Assembly: GCA_030411725.1 (NCBI GenBank)
Contig: MU839847.1
Location: 354,935 to 418,934 of the forward strand
From: Echria macrotheca
Taxonomy: Eukaryota; Ascomycota; Sordariomycetes; Sordariales; Schizotheciaceae
Reading direction: 5' to 3'
DNA: 64,000 nucleotides
A program made the position numbers and the translations under genes. Under the pieces are notes generated by a model, which worked only from the letters and a program-made list of their open reading frames with translations, had not been told where the DNA came from and searched no databases. Positions 41,556 through 52,771 of the stretch are shown here, piece by piece (the first letter of the stretch is position 1; each line of letters opens with the position of its first letter).

Positions 41556-43424
41556 TCATCCTTTCCTCGCTGGAGCCTTATAAACCTTCAGCTCCTCCAA
41601 TGCAGCCTTAAACTCCTCCCTGATCACCTTGGCATGTTGCTCGGACCGCGGCGTGATCGAACACGGGAACGGCAGCGGAATCGAGTTGAACCCGTCAGAG
41701 TACGCAAATCTTTCAAGGTGTAAGCAAACATGTACTCCCACGCGCGTGAAAACAACACTCACATATCGACATCAATATCCCTCCCCTTTTCGTTCCTTGC
41801 CGGGCTAACGTTGAAACCCCACAGCACTCGCGCGATATTGATCGACACCGATGCCGACCCGAGATGCATCCCGGGACAGATACGCCTGCCCCACCCGAAC
41901 GCGCTGTGTCCGAACGTGCCGGGGTAGTTCCTGTCCTCGAGAAACCGTTCGGGACGGAAGTGGTGAGGCTCGGGGAAGTCGGCCTCGTTGAGGTGGACTA
42001 CATACACCACGTCAATCAGTGAACACACGCAAAAGAAAAGACTTACGAGTCCACAGCGGCGCGATAATGGTGCTTCCTTTCGGGATGAACATGCCGCGGT
42101 ACACGTCGTCAGCGGTGCTCGCGTGCGGGGTCCCGCCCAGCACGGCGACCGGACGCCACCGGAGTGTTTCCGACGTGATGGCGCGGATGTACTCGAGACG
42201 CGGGAGGTCTTCAAATGTCGGGAGTCGGTCGGGGCCAACGACACGGTCTAGTTCTTCCTGTGCCCGGGGAATAAACTCCGGGCCGAATTTGACGCAGGCG
42301 AGGAAGAAACTTGCTAGGGAGCCGGCGGACTGCTCGTCGTCAGTCAAATCGCTTGACACAGGAGGCATCCATGGCACGTACCGTTTCAACACCGGCGCCG
42401 AACGGCGACGCAGCCACGTAAGCAATTTCGAGGTCCGTCATGCCGACGTTGTGTTGCTCACGGAGGAGATGGCTAGCGAAGGACTCCGGCGCATCACCTC
42501 TCGCGACCTGCTCTCGGACCTGGTTCAACAGCTCAGTGTAGAGCTGGATGTCCTTCTCTCGCTGCTCGAGGACCTGCGCCTTCCACGGCGCGAGGAAGCT
42601 GGGCACGTATTTGAGCAGGGGATATCGTTCGACGGCGAATTTGCCAGGTATGCTTTTCATTACTGTTAGGCCGCGCGATGATAACTGATAACCAGAAAAA
42701 AAACAGGGACATACTTAACCTGCGTCAGCCGCTCCATCGACTCGGCATTGCGACGCACAACGACATCAGTCCGCACATCCTCGACGCGCCGGCCATACGT
42801 CACGGTAACAATCACGGACGCCGCATACCGCTCCAGGTGGCGACGGAAGTTCTCCGGGTCGTCGAGCAGGTCCCGCATGAGCGCCTTGGACTCGAGACTC
42901 TGCACCGGCCGGTACGACTCGCTCTGGCGCTGCATGAAGCCGCTGTGCAGCAACTTGCGCCAGCGCCGCCAGAACGGAGAGTACGGCGCCATCAGACCGC
43001 GCTTGCCGTCCGACAGCAGCTCGCTGCCCATGATGAAGCGCGGCCGGGAGGAGTAGATCGACCCCCGCTTCTCCAGCAGGTCCCATGCCGCCTGGGCGGA
43101 TCCGAGGATGATGGTTGGGGTCGGTCCGAGCTGGAGGTAGACCACGTCGCCGTACTCGCGGCTGAGTTCCTGGAACCAGAGCCAGGGCTTGCGCAGGCCG
43201 GTCTTGATCGTCTTGGGGCCGGGTGGGAGTTCCGAGCGGTGCGAGTAGATTTTCCATTCCCGTTGGAGCTGGATGCGGTTAGTTTGGTGATGTGGGAGAG
43301 GGAGGGAGATGCTCACGCGGGGGAATATCAGAGCCAGATAGCCCAGGGCGAGGACAACGCTCGCCCCGAAGAGGAAGTTGGTCAGCATCCTGATCGCTGA
43401 TCCACAAGACTGTGGCAATGTCAT
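41556..43424 (-). CDS. Cytochrome P450, microsomal fungal type (534 aa)
   Basis: Six exons, 43317-43424, 42715-43268, 42382-42652, 42047-42329, 41763-41997 and 41556-41709; all five introns are 48-62 nt and phases agree. N-terminal membrane helix (residues about 12-33), then the Pro-rich hinge ELPPGPKT. The I-helix is PFGAGVETSAGS, that is AGxET with Glu in place of the usual Asp and a normal Thr. The K-helix is SETLRWRP (ExxR), the PERF motif is RPERFLED, and the heme loop is FGWGRRICPG. The pattern matches the large fungal group that includes O-methylsterigmatocystin oxidoreductase-like enzymes. ER-bound monooxygenase; substrate unknown. The 48-nt first intron is in frame and lacks a stop, so unspliced message would still be readable. 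Confidence 0.92.
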
Positions 43425-44136
43425 CGTGACGGTTTCGAAGAAGTGGTGGAGGTGCGTCGTCGGATGATAATGTACGGCCAGAGATGGTGCTAGTGTCGAA
43501 AGTGCCGGTGCCGGTGGGGAGGATGCGGGACCGATTATCCGAGGGGCACAATACTACGTCCCGAACTGCGACCTGCCAGAGGCTTGGCGGTTATTGGTCA
43601 TTCGGAAATGGTAACCCTGCGGGTGCGGGCGGTTTATCCAGTCACATTTGTTTCCATGTCTGACTGTGGGTAGAAATCATAGGACAAAGTTGAAAGGATT
43701 AGGGGACGGTACTTCCATGAACTGAAATCCTACTTCGCGGCAGCAATAGGTAAGGTACCTTATGTTTCTGATGATGCCCAACAGATAAAAGTATCTTGGT
43801 ATTAGTTTTTGAAAAGTACCTGCCTTAGATAATGTCGTGTCATATTAGTTGAAAAGAAATAGCTTGATATTTCCTAGGCCTAGGGATTATCCGCTAAACG
43901 ACAACAGGGTTAAGAAGCTCGAGAAAGTCTCGAAACCCAACCACCTCCGAACTTCGGAACAAGTAATGACAGACGGGAAGACATCATGAAGCAAGCAGTA
44001 TCCAAGTTCGTTACCAGCCGCCAGAGTTTACGTCTCCTCAGCAGACCCTCGGTCCCCATTGAAGGAGGAAGGTTAGGTGCTATCTAGCAGCACTGCTCGC
44101 AGATGGAGAGGCTTCACCCGAGAAGAGACAAACGGA
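43425..44136. other. Intergenic, with one TAAGGTACCTTA palindrome
   Basis: AT-rich region upstream of the P450 gene and downstream of the small secreted protein gene. A perfect 12-bp palindrome lies at 43751-43762. No gene. Confidence 0.55.
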
Positions 44137-44433
44137 TTAGAACTCACTCGTACACGAAAACTGGGTTTGATAAGGGATCCAGACATACCAGTTGGCGCAA
44201 ACAATCAAATCGCCCCACGGGTCGCCGGTGCCCGTCGCGCACGCCTCGCACTGCCACTGGTTGTTATAGCAGTCATCGCAGTTCGACCAGCCGCACGACC
44301 GCTTCTGGACGCCCGTGATGCTCTTGCAGATGTCGCCGACCTTGGCCGCGACATCGCTGCTGGGCCTGATGGCATGGGTCGTGGCCGACAGGGCGGCGAA
44401 GACGGAGAGGATGGCGAACTGGGAGAGCTGCAT
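44137..44433 (-). CDS. Small secreted cysteine-rich protein (98 aa, 8 Cys)
   Basis: A 98-residue frame with a clear signal peptide (MQLSQFAILSVFAALSATTHA). The mature part of about 77 residues has eight cysteines (an even number, fitting four disulfides) and is rich in Trp, Asn and Gly: CGWSNCDDCYNNQWQCEAC is the central motif. No known domain recognised. Size and cysteine pattern fit fungal effector-like or antimicrobial-type secreted proteins. A possible short intron near the 3' end (GTATGT...CAG) would shift frame and remove the last Cys, so the unspliced reading is preferred. A TATA element sits 36-41 bp upstream. Confidence 0.75.
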   Translation of the reverse strand: MQLSQFAILSVFAALSATTHAIRPSSDVAAKVGDICKSITGVQKRSCGWSNCDDCYNNQWQCEACATGTGDPWGDLIVCANWYVWIPYQTQFSCTSEF

Positions 44434-46327
44434 TGTGGAAGGGCTTGGAGTCTGGGAGACTAGCTGAGTTTATAAGAAGTGGTTTTAAAGGGGGCTGTGG
44501 ATGAAGCTGATGAAGATGATGGTCGTCTCGGTTGAAAGGGGTGAAATATCGGCTTCTTTATACTTTTTCGAGCTCGAGGACGTCCTCGTCGACTGACGGT
44601 CAATGTTGCGTTTAGTTCCAAAAATGACAACATTCCCTCCGTAGGACTCGACCCTAACTCCCTCCTCCTTCAATCCGCATGTTACACTGAATACGTGGCT
44701 CGTTGGACAGCCCTTCCTATTTCTGCGTCGGTCGAGGCATTTCCTGAGGCGCATTGACTGTCCCTCGCTGTAACTGTGCCCTTCTCTGTCGGCGACCATC
44801 GCGGGGTGTGCGAGGAGGAGGGACGTATTGAGCGCAACAATTGTGCTGAAAGACTGAGTGCCAAGACTGAATGCCAAGACTGTGTCTCCAAAAGAAGCTA
44901 TCACGAATGCTTCAAGCCGGCCAACATGGATGTGGCTCGGACCGCAACGTCGGTCTCCTGCCGCGGCTACGTAATGCTAGGAAGCTGGTCGCTTAACTAG
45001 CTGTGCCGTTTGGGGTCGTCCAATACCGCTGATACTACCACACTTGCGGCTGACTTTAGATGTCATTGGTGGAGTTCAACAAAGTTTGTGGCACAGGAAG
45101 CGGCGTAGCGGCCGTTGAGGTTTCCCGGGATCACGTACCGGGGCTTCATGTTGGTAAACGTTGTCCCCGATAACTTGCTGTGCCGCTGTCAAAAGGCCGC
45201 AAATTCAGTTCACAGGATGGTTTTTCAATCGGTTTCATGAACTCGATTTGACTAGTTGTGTGATGCTCGCAATAGCTAAGGTATTCGCGACAGCCAAGTT
45301 ACGGACACATATTACAAGACTGGAATATGATGAATGAATGTCCATGAGTCGGCCATAGGCTACAGCAACGACAACTGGGAGACAGATTAAGCGCGAGTAT
45401 AAAGACCGGACTTTTTACGGCAAGTTCCCCGCAACTATACACCATCTTTCCCATCGGAGAAGTCCGAGAATGCCTCGCCCACAGGATTCTGCCTACATTC
45501 AAACGGTGATAGGTTTGAGTAACATACATAAGGTGGCCGTTGTGCCAGCGATCGCAGGCTATCCACTCGATCTACCTGTGCTACCCTTGTTGGCAACGGG
45601 GATCGGTGCCAGCCGCCATCCTGCAGGACCCCGGGATTCGATGACCATCACAGGGGCAACTGGTTTCGTCCAACACAATACTGCATTCAAAACATCCATG
45701 AGGCCGTCTATAAGATGTTCATCGGTATGGAATGGAGCCACTCAGTTGCCTCTTGAGCTCACCGGGCCTCTACATCCGTCCGCTCACAGACCTGCGTCTA
45801 CGTGGGCGTGAGGCACTTCTGCTATTTCTTCCGTCTTGGCAACGCTGGAGAGGATTCTCATGCGTTATTCTACGGCACGACGACGTTTTAATTCGTGTTA
45901 ATACTGCCATACAGAGTCGGTAGCGCCCCTCCTTCAAGCAAGTCATCGAGATTCGTCGTCGGTGCGGGATAAGGCCTGGCTAGAAGTGTTCGGACTTACC
46001 CTGGAGGTTAATGCCGACTCGCCGTGCCCGGTTAAATCACTAGAATCTTAGAGTGGAAGGTGAAGTCTCCAGTCCACGACGACGCAAGTTTGATGGTGTC
46101 ACAACGCCAATGCCAAGACATGTTGGTCGGTGACTGGGCCTTCGAAAGCCAAGCGCGCACTTCTGAGTAGGTGACGCCTTATCCCCATCGGTAGCATGGA
46201 TGGCTTTCAAGTTGGAGTCCCCCAACGACGATGACTTTTGCATGGACGACCTCAAGAAGTAGGTGCTATGATATGTCTCCAACGACAACGACAACAACGA
46301 AAAGGCAGGCGCGCAAACCCAAGAAAA
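44434..46327. other. Intergenic, 1.9 kb, no gene supported
   Basis: Several short frames on both strands (44485-44904, 45470-45811, 46040-46297) without recognisable motifs, and a lower GC content than coding neighbours. It may contain decayed sequence. The first 40 bp hold the TATA element of the adjacent secreted-protein gene. Confidence 0.45.
44469..44474 (-). promoter_or_regulatory. TATA box candidate of the 8-Cys secreted protein gene
   Basis: TATAAA on the minus strand, 36-41 bp before the ATG at 44433, with CT-rich sequence following. Confidence 0.5.
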
Positions 46328-46894
46328 TTAGTTCTGCTGGCTCCTTGCCTCAAAGATCCCCCTCAATGTCGCAAGCCACTCCCCCTCGTCCTCAGCACGA
46401 ACCAGCTCCGGATCATCCAGCGCCACCAACAGCGCCTCTTCCTCCTCACCATCAGCACCCGGCTCATAGTCCTCCTCGGCAACATGCCTCGCGCGCAGAA
46501 TCTGCTCCCGCCGCTGCATCAACCAGGGATACACAGCCCCGACATAGTCCTGTATTGAAACGAAGCGGCCGTTCGACGCCGTCACAACGAGCGGTTCAAA
46601 CGTCGGCGGCATATCCTCGGGCTCGGAATCGTCGTCGTCAAGGCCCTCCATGTTGATCGTGTACCATTCGTTCTGCCAGTCGCTCAGGTACTCCTCCGTC
46701 ACGGTGAGCGACGCGACGGGCGGCTCCGTGACGGGCTCGTTGCCGATCGCGTGGTGCTGGCCCGAGGGGTCGAAGTATGCTTCTTGCGGTCCGTCGGGGT
46801 CGAGGTTCGTGGCGAGGACGGTGATGGCTGAGTGGATGGGTTCCTTCAGGCGCAAAAGCAGGCGTCGCCCGGGAACGGAAAGCTGAGCCGGCAT
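46328..46894 (-). CDS. Hypothetical acidic protein (188 aa)
   Basis: A single 188-codon frame with typical fungal codon choice and no close competing frame. N-terminus MPAQLSVPGRRLLLRLKEPIHSAITVLATNLDPDGPQ; no signal peptide. Two acidic low-complexity stretches are visible (LDDDDSEPEDMPP near residue 85 and GADGEEEEALLV near residue 148) and a Trp-rich middle (LSDWQNEWYTIN). I do not recognise the family. The regular strand-like N-terminal half and conserved-looking DYVGAVYPWLMQRREQILRARH suggest a real, cytosolic or nuclear protein. Confidence 0.65.
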   Translation of the reverse strand: MPAQLSVPGRRLLLRLKEPIHSAITVLATNLDPDGPQEAYFDPSGQHHAIGNEPVTEPPVASLTVTEEYLSDWQNEWYTINMEGLDDDDSEPEDMPPTFEPLVVTASNGRFVSIQDYVGAVYPWLMQRREQILRARHVAEEDYEPGADGEEEEALLVALDDPELVRAEDEGEWLATLRGIFEARSQQN

Positions 46895-47697
46895 GGTGTT
46901 ACAGGTTGGCGTCTGACAATTCCGGTGTGCGTGTGGGTTGGGTTTGGCGGGCTGTTAAGTAGTGGTCGCCGGTTGGAGGGTTCTCCCCGCATGTTGGTCG
47001 CTCCGGGGGGTAATAAGTGGAAGGATGTTTGTCTTCCAAAATGTTTGCCTTGCTAAATAGCCGGGCGGCAGGGTATTGCCCACATGGCACCGCCATAAAC
47101 CCAACATGCTTGCGAACGGGAATCTCATTGGTAGTCATGTATGTTGTCAAGGTTGCCCGCAAATCCCGGAATTGTTCCAGACTTTTGGTATTTAGGATAA
47201 GAGACATAGATAACAGCCCGGTTGTCTGCGACGAATCTGGGCTTACGAAATTTCCTTTTTTGTTCACGATCCTGAGCTAGGGGTGAGCCGGGGTGAGGAG
47301 TTGCGAGGCCAGGGAATGTCAAGGTGTGGGATTGTGAGTTGGGATTGGTGTCAGGCGCAAGAGGATGACGTTCTGTGTGGACAGGGGAAGCTACCGAAAG
47401 TACAGAAGGAAACAACAACAGGAGATAATTTAGATGGACAGGTAGAATCAAGGTATGTATCACAACAATATGTTGTGACTATGGCATTGCCGGTTTATCT
47501 ACCGAGTGTAGAATAACTATTGTACTGGAGTTTATATTGTTGGAGCCAAGAGCTCTGATACCAACGCGTGGAAAGTCCAAAAAGAAACCCCCGGTCAAAC
47601 TTGCACCGCCGAAGAGAGATGCAACACGGCGTCCCCCTCCATTCTGACCCCTCAATGCGCTAGTATTGTTTCTCAAATGAAGCATCACAACGGGCGA
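46895..47697. other. Intergenic, no gene seen
   Basis: Spacer between two minus-strand genes. Short frames without motifs. Confidence 0.5.
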
Positions 47698-48078
47698 TTA
47701 GCAGTCGACTCTGAAAGACTGCAGCGCGCCTCCCACGGGGTCAAGGACGCCGAAGCAGGTGTCGCCCCCAGAGAAGACGTGCACGGCTTCCTGGCAGTTC
47801 GGTTGGCCGAAGACGACAACGGTGCAGCCTTGGGTATCGGCCTCGACTGAGTCGGAGTTGATGTTGGTGCAGCCGAACGAGCCGAAGTCCGAGTAGCCGC
47901 CCTGCGTGCCGCCGAAATTACAGTTGGAATTGGAGAACAGGTATACCGTCCAGGCGTTGCGCTTCGCAAGCGGCTTCACTCCTGCCACCTCCTCCTCGGG
48001 GACGGGCGAGGAGGCTGCTAATAGGGGCGAGGCGAGGAGGACAGAGATCGCCGAGAGAAAGAGGTTATTGAGCTTCAT
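47698..48078 (-). CDS. Small secreted protein with Kex2 site (126 aa, 6 Cys)
   Basis: One exon. Signal peptide about residues 1-22 (LLASPLLAASS), then a short propeptide ending in the dibasic Kex2-type site LAKR (residues 37-40). The mature part of about 86 residues has six cysteines and is rich in Gly, Asn and Ser, with the end ALQSFRVDC. The pattern SNCNFGG...FGC...QGCTVVVFG...NCQEAV...DTCFGVLD resembles a group of fungal small secreted proteins of unknown function, predicted to be a small disulfide-bonded beta structure. Likely extracellular; an effector-like or defence role is a guess. A possible TATAAG element on the minus strand lies near 48214-48219. Confidence 0.8.
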   Translation of the reverse strand: MKLNNLFLSAISVLLASPLLAASSPVPEEEVAGVKPLAKRNAWTVYLFSNSNCNFGGTQGGYSDFGSFGCTNINSDSVEADTQGCTVVVFGQPNCQEAVHVFSGGDTCFGVLDPVGGALQSFRVDC

Positions 48079-48955
48079 GATGAGGCGCGGTGGTATCTGG
48101 TATAAAACGGAGTACCGTGGGGATTCAGGTTGAGAGTCGACTGCTGGATGGAAAGTAGACGACTGCCTGATGGGAAGACATAACGCCCGACTCTTGGGGG
48201 TTTGGGTGACCTTCTTATAGCCCCGAGATCTCCAACAAGCCCTACTACATGAAGGATGACGATCCTCATGAGTTTGCGCCGAGTCATCCGTTCAGCTTGC
48301 GTTCAATTTTCAAGAGGATTCAATACTTATGTAGGTTTGCGGCGTCAACATTGAAGCCATAAAATCTGAGTTTCGAGTTTTCCGGTTCCTGTCCACGGGT
48401 GTGAGTAGACCTAGGCGAGGTCAACCTTCTAACAATTTCTATGGTAGAGTGCCTTCCTTCAACGATCATTTCTCGAAATGGCCCAGTCCCGCTCACACAG
48501 ACATAGAGTACACGCAATTGACTCGATAAAACGCAGACATGGTTCCATCGCAGGCCTTCTAGGGCCGACCCACTGTGAACCTGGTACATGGTAATAATAC
48601 GGAGGTAGATAGGTGCCCGGGAGTAGAAAGCTGCTGCCTAAGACAGTGCCAGAGGATTTTCTTCTGCGGTTGAGCCGTGGGATTCCCCGTATACGTGTAT
48701 AGATGCAAAGGGGTTACATTTGTACCACCCCTGGCTTAAAAGTCCCGCGCTAACCATTCAAAGCGTGATAGAGTTGTATATCGTGATGAGCATTCATGTT
48801 CTTGGCTTAATTCGTAAGGCCAGTCCAGTGTAGATGCGGAGATCATCCTGTCGTCGGTCAGTTATTACGTTATCAACTTGGGTCTTGGACCTGAAAAAAT
48901 CTGGAGATTCCGTCGCTCAAATGCCACTGGGAAATCTCAAGACTGGACGATGCGC
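48079..48955. other. Intergenic, no gene seen
   Basis: Upstream region of the 6-Cys secreted protein gene and 3' side of the CorA-like gene. No coding signal. Confidence 0.5.
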
Positions 48956-50323
48956 TCACGCCTTGCCAATGCTTTCCTTGTCAACCACCTCAGCCATTTT
49001 TCGGCCCTTCGATGTTACCAACTTGACTCTCAACCGGGCCCACGACGATGATATCCACGATCTGCACCTCCCACCTCCGGACAAGCCGTAGATGACCAGG
49101 ACAAGCGACAAGGTACACGGCAAGGTAAACGCCCAGTAAACCCAGAAGCGCGGGCCCATGACGCTATCTTCGGACCAGCGCAGTGTAGGGACCGAGAATA
49201 GTGCCGCGAAGAAGGTACCGGGCAGAAAAACAACCGTCATGAGAGCCAGCACGCGCATCGATGCGCTGTCCTCCTTGGCAGCCGCCGCAATCTGGCGGCT
49301 GGTGGATGCTTCGTGGTGGTTGATGAGATTGAAGATCTACTTCTCGTCAGAGACTTCTCGAAGAAGGACAAGGAAAAAGAGAAAACTGACCACCTGGAGC
49401 TGCGTTCTCGCCCGCTCCTGCAAGTAGTCGGTGTCGGTGGCCCGCGCCGCCATCTGCTCGCGCACAAAAGCGTGAGCGCGCAACACGTCGTCGACCCCGT
49501 CGTCTGCCCCCTTGTCGTCTTCTAACGGGAGAGCCACAAGTTGATTGACGATTTTTATGTGACGCACCACGTTGGCCAGCGCTGCAGCTGTGAAGCCCAC
49601 CGACTTGGAAATCTCGGCTAGGTTCTCGGCCGGAGTGGTGGTCTCGGCCGTCGCGCGATCCCATGACCCCCAGCACCCGTGACCAGTAGAGCTCTCAGCG
49701 CGACGCAGGCTATGCAGCGCGTTTTCGTAGGTGCGGTCGATCCAGCTTGCCGTCTCGACGACGGCCACATGGCGGAGTAGCCATGGATGACGGACAAAGC
49801 GGGCGTGGGCGCAAATAGTTGCGGCGTAGTGGGTGAATATCTGGTCGCGGTCGCACAGGCTGTCGGCGATGCGGGGGACAATAATGCCTCGAGTACTGCG
49901 TTCCACCTGGGACCAGATGAGGACAGCTGAGATGGTGGCAAGGTAGTAGGTCGTTGTGTCGCCATGTGCTCCGTGCAGCCGGGCGAACCCGTATGACTCT
50001 CGACGCAGCATGTATAGCGCTTCCGGGTCCAGCTGGAACGCGTAGACGAGCCTAAGGAAGGCCTCCTTTTGGATTAGCAGATGACCGTCCGGTTGTCTGT
50101 CAACCCGGACGAGATCTAGTCGCGTAACTAGAGGATTGTCGTCCGTCTAGCCGAACATGCAATGCAGGGCTGTGGCCGGGACTTGTTTGATCTCGGGCGG
50201 GCTTTGGCTTCCTGCCTCCTCGTCGCCCCGTAAACGGAGCAGTGTGACCAAGCCATGGCTAGGCGGGTCGAATCTCTGCTCGCGGAGAAACTCATCGTAC
50301 CCTTGTTTTCGTAGGTTATCCAT
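48956..50323 (-). CDS. CorA-like membrane transport protein, disrupted by an in-frame TAG at codon 59
   Basis: Exons 49391-50323 and 48956-49336 join across a GTCAGT...TAG intron of 54 nt (join LQVIFNLINHHEAS). The frame gives 437 residues but is broken by TAG at 50147-50149. Sequence on both sides is family-like: MDNLRKQGYDEFLREQRFDP, VPATALHCMFG before the stop and TDDNPLVTRLDLVRV, QKEAFLRLVYAFQLDPEALY after it. C-terminal features are AKEDSASMRVLALMTVVFLP followed by two membrane helices (about residues 335-356 and 380-402), the fungal CorA-like arrangement without the GMN motif. No intron of normal size removes the stop (the only GT-AG option is 36 nt). Either the gene is inactive, or translation starts at the later ATG at 50011, or the base is a sequencing error. 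Confidence 0.75.
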
Positions 50324-51193
50324 TTCCGTTTTCTTTCTTTATTGCCAGATGCTCGGTGGTGTGGACAGTTGTGAGATTGTTGAGCATTGAAAGATGTGAG
50401 GTCCGCAGATCGCAAGCGCCAAGGCAGAATCAGCGGTAAGGCAGCAGCTGCTCTGCCCAATCAAATCCTAGGTGGAGAAAAGGGTAAGTAGACTTGTGAG
50501 GACTCGCAAATGAACATTCCTTTTTGGCTCCTCGCCATCGTACGGCAAGCCTTCCGCTGCGCCCACTGCAAGACCTACGGCCCTGAAGTTACCTGTGCAT
50601 CTACTACCTTATAGGCCTGTCAGTTCACAAGCTTCAACAGTTATATTAGTTCGGTACTTTGCGATTGTTATTGCCATCGTTAATAGCGAAGGGAGTTTAG
50701 CTGTCGACGTTTGGGGATATTCGGTTGTTAGTGGCGTTGGTTAATGATTTGGGGTATAAGAACCTGTTATAGAGGGGATAAGGGGGAGTATAAGAAGTAC
50801 AAAGGGGGCTATTCGGGCGGTACTAGAATCGCAGGGACGGCGGGCAGGGGCTGGCGGACTTGCAGCCAGGAGGACACTGTAACTCCAACTCTCATGTAAC
50901 TCACCCGACTAGCGTGTTTTGTAACCAAGAGACCACCAGAGCGTAGAGTTAAGATTGGATATAGAACCACGACCACGACGTGTTATAGGTTAATCAATCG
51001 AAAAGATGTTATATTCCTGGAAGCAGATACTAACTTGAATCCGAGCGTGATACCTGACACACGCAAGAGTTCTCTCACCGGCATACTAGACCCAAGACAA
51101 TAAGATCCGAGGTGAACTTCGTCTTCCCGTTCACGCAACAGAAGCGACTTCCACAACCGACAGCTCAACACATCGACTCCCGGCTCACGTATT
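50324..51193. other. Intergenic, possibly decayed repeat sequence
   Basis: No gene. From about 50600 to 51000 the sequence is AT-rich with recurring tgttatag and gtataagaa-like words, which could be a degenerate transposon or LTR remnant, but no terminal repeats or coding relics could be shown. Confidence 0.4.
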
Positions 51194-52771
51194 CTAAGGG
51201 GCAGGCTGCATCTGGAACGGCTGCGGGGTTACAGGAACCAGCGTCGCCACGCTCACATGCGGCCAGGTGAGTGTGTTGCCCATTGCTGGGCCAAAATTCA
51301 GATTCACCGTCTGCGAGTACTGAAGCTGGACACCTTGCACCTTGATAGGCGTCTCCTGTTTGACTCCGCCCTTCGGCGCCGTGACGGCAAACTTCGGCGT
51401 CGGCGCCGTCGACGGCTGTACATCGTCCTTCTTGTTACTCGGGCCGGACACGGTTGGCATCTTGGCCCACAGCGTGGCCGTTTCGCCTTCCAGCAGCGGG
51501 GGGACGACGACGTCGTACTCGACCTTTTCGATCCACCAGGTATTGGTCATGGACTCGGCGTTACCGTTGGGCGACCCCGGCCCGTCGTTGGGGGTTGTCA
51601 AGATATCGAGGGGCGTCTTATTCGGGCCGTCCTCATCCACTCGTACTCGTTCGCCCTGTAGGAAGGAGATGTTGGTGGTGCCGCCGCCGTTGAGCTTGGC
51701 CGTTGTGGGGCCTTGTTTGCGGCCGACGCCGGTGGAGAGTTCGAAGGTGATGGTCTCGAGAATTTTAAGACCCTCATTAGCCTTGGCGAGGACCAGATTG
51801 GGATTCTTGATGATGTCGGTGGTGATTCGACCGGTGCCGAAGCCCTTCCCGAAATTGGCGGGCAGCTCTTTGTTGTTGAAGCGCGATAGATCCTGCGGCA
51901 CCCGGAGGACGTTGGGAGTGTCCGCATTCATCGACGTGAACATTCTTTGGATCCTACCGGCTGGATCACCGATAGGGAAGGGAGTGGTGTCAACAGCAGC
52001 CTTGACAAAATCGGGGCGGCCTTTGATCTTAGACTCGGGGCCGGGGACCAACCCCTGAGCGTTGATGGTCGTGCCATGAGGAATGGACGCCATGCGCACA
52101 ATGCTCTCCCTTCCGACGGTGTCCTTGTGGAACTCAGCCTGTGGGACGCGGAGCCATACGCCAGGTTCGAAGTGGATGCCGGTTTTGTTGGTCTCGACCC
52201 TGTCGCCCTTTCCGGTCAAAACGTTGGTGACGTCCTGAACGGTTTGAATATACGACAAGGCGTCGAGGTTGATGGTATCCTGCTTGCCCATCCCGCGATT
52301 GGGGACTTTGCCAAGGTTCGGTCCAAACGTCCACTGCTCTGTCGTGAGGTTCAGGATCAAGATGTTGTCGGGCGGCCCCGATCCGCGCGGGAGGCCAGCG
52401 GCTCCAGCGGCTCCACCGAGTTCCGTGAGCTTCTTCCCACTGATTGGCACAAAGATGAGGTTGAACCCGTTGCCTGCCCAAGAACCTTCGAATACATCAA
52501 GAGGGAAGCTCGGGGAGACGTCGTCTTTGGCAGGGGCGACCAGACCTTGCAACGGCACTTGACGGATGCTTTCCACCACGCGCTTGCTGATATGCTGCTC
52601 GGCCGGTTTGGACTCATGATCGACTTCGACTCCAATGGCGGGTTGTTGCACTTCTTCAATGGCCAAGCCTTCGGCACCACGCCACTGAAAGCCGTGGAGG
52701 TTGAGAGAAGGAGCAGGCTTGGTGATGTTCAGGGTGATGACACGCCCGTCATCCTGAACTTCGCTGGCCAT
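51194..52771 (-). CDS. Peroxidase/FABP-family protein, nitrobindin-like heme-binding type (525 aa)
   Basis: Single exon of 525 residues, no signal peptide. The N-terminus has LNLHGFQWRGAEGLAIEEV. Then follow LDVFEGSWAGNGFNLIFVP (start of the first beta-barrel), ILILNLTTEQWTFGPNLGKVPNRG, and the family hallmark IHFEPGVWLRVPQAE followed by SIVRMASIPHGTTINAQG. A second barrel-like half occupies about residues 300-500 (DLSRFNNKELPANFGKGFGTGRIT; LNGGGTTNISFLQGERV; TWWIEKVEYDVVV). Bacterial and fungal proteins of this kind are annotated as peroxidase/FABP or heme-binding; biochemical data are scarce. The His of SIPHG is the best candidate ligand. The function is assigned by family resemblance only. 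Confidence 0.72.
   Translation of the reverse strand: MASEVQDDGRVITLNITKPAPSLNLHGFQWRGAEGLAIEEVQQPAIGVEVDHESKPAEQHISKRVVESIRQVPLQGLVAPAKDDVSPSFPLDVFEGSWAGNGFNLIFVPISGKKLTELGGAAGAAGLPRGSGPPDNILILNLTTEQWTFGPNLGKVPNRGMGKQDTINLDALSYIQTVQDVTNVLTGKGDRVETNKTGIHFEPGVWLRVPQAEFHKDTVGRESIVRMASIPHGTTINAQGLVPGPESKIKGRPDFVKAAVDTTPFPIGDPAGRIQRMFTSMNADTPNVLRVPQDLSRFNNKELPANFGKGFGTGRITTDIIKNPNLVLAKANEGLKILETITFELSTGVGRKQGPTTAKLNGGGTTNISFLQGERVRVDEDGPNKTPLDILTTPNDGPGSPNGNAESMTNTWWIEKVEYDVVVPPLLEGETATLWAKMPTVSGPSNKKDDVQPSTAPTPKFAVTAPKGGVKQETPIKVQGVQLQYSQTVNLNFGPAMGNTLTWPHVSVATLVPVTPQPFQMQPAP

Noticed and set aside
46199..46261. Twenty-codon frame MAFKLESPNDDDFCMDDLKK
   Set aside because: Too short, no partner exon found; probably chance.
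50167..50185. Small intron to bypass the CorA-like TAG
   Set aside because: The only GT-AG pair ending at the TAG would be 36 nt, below the usual fungal minimum, and lacks a branch site.
50600..51000. Possible solo LTR (repeated tgttatag words)
   Set aside because: No inverted termini, target duplication or second copy could be shown; kept only as a note.
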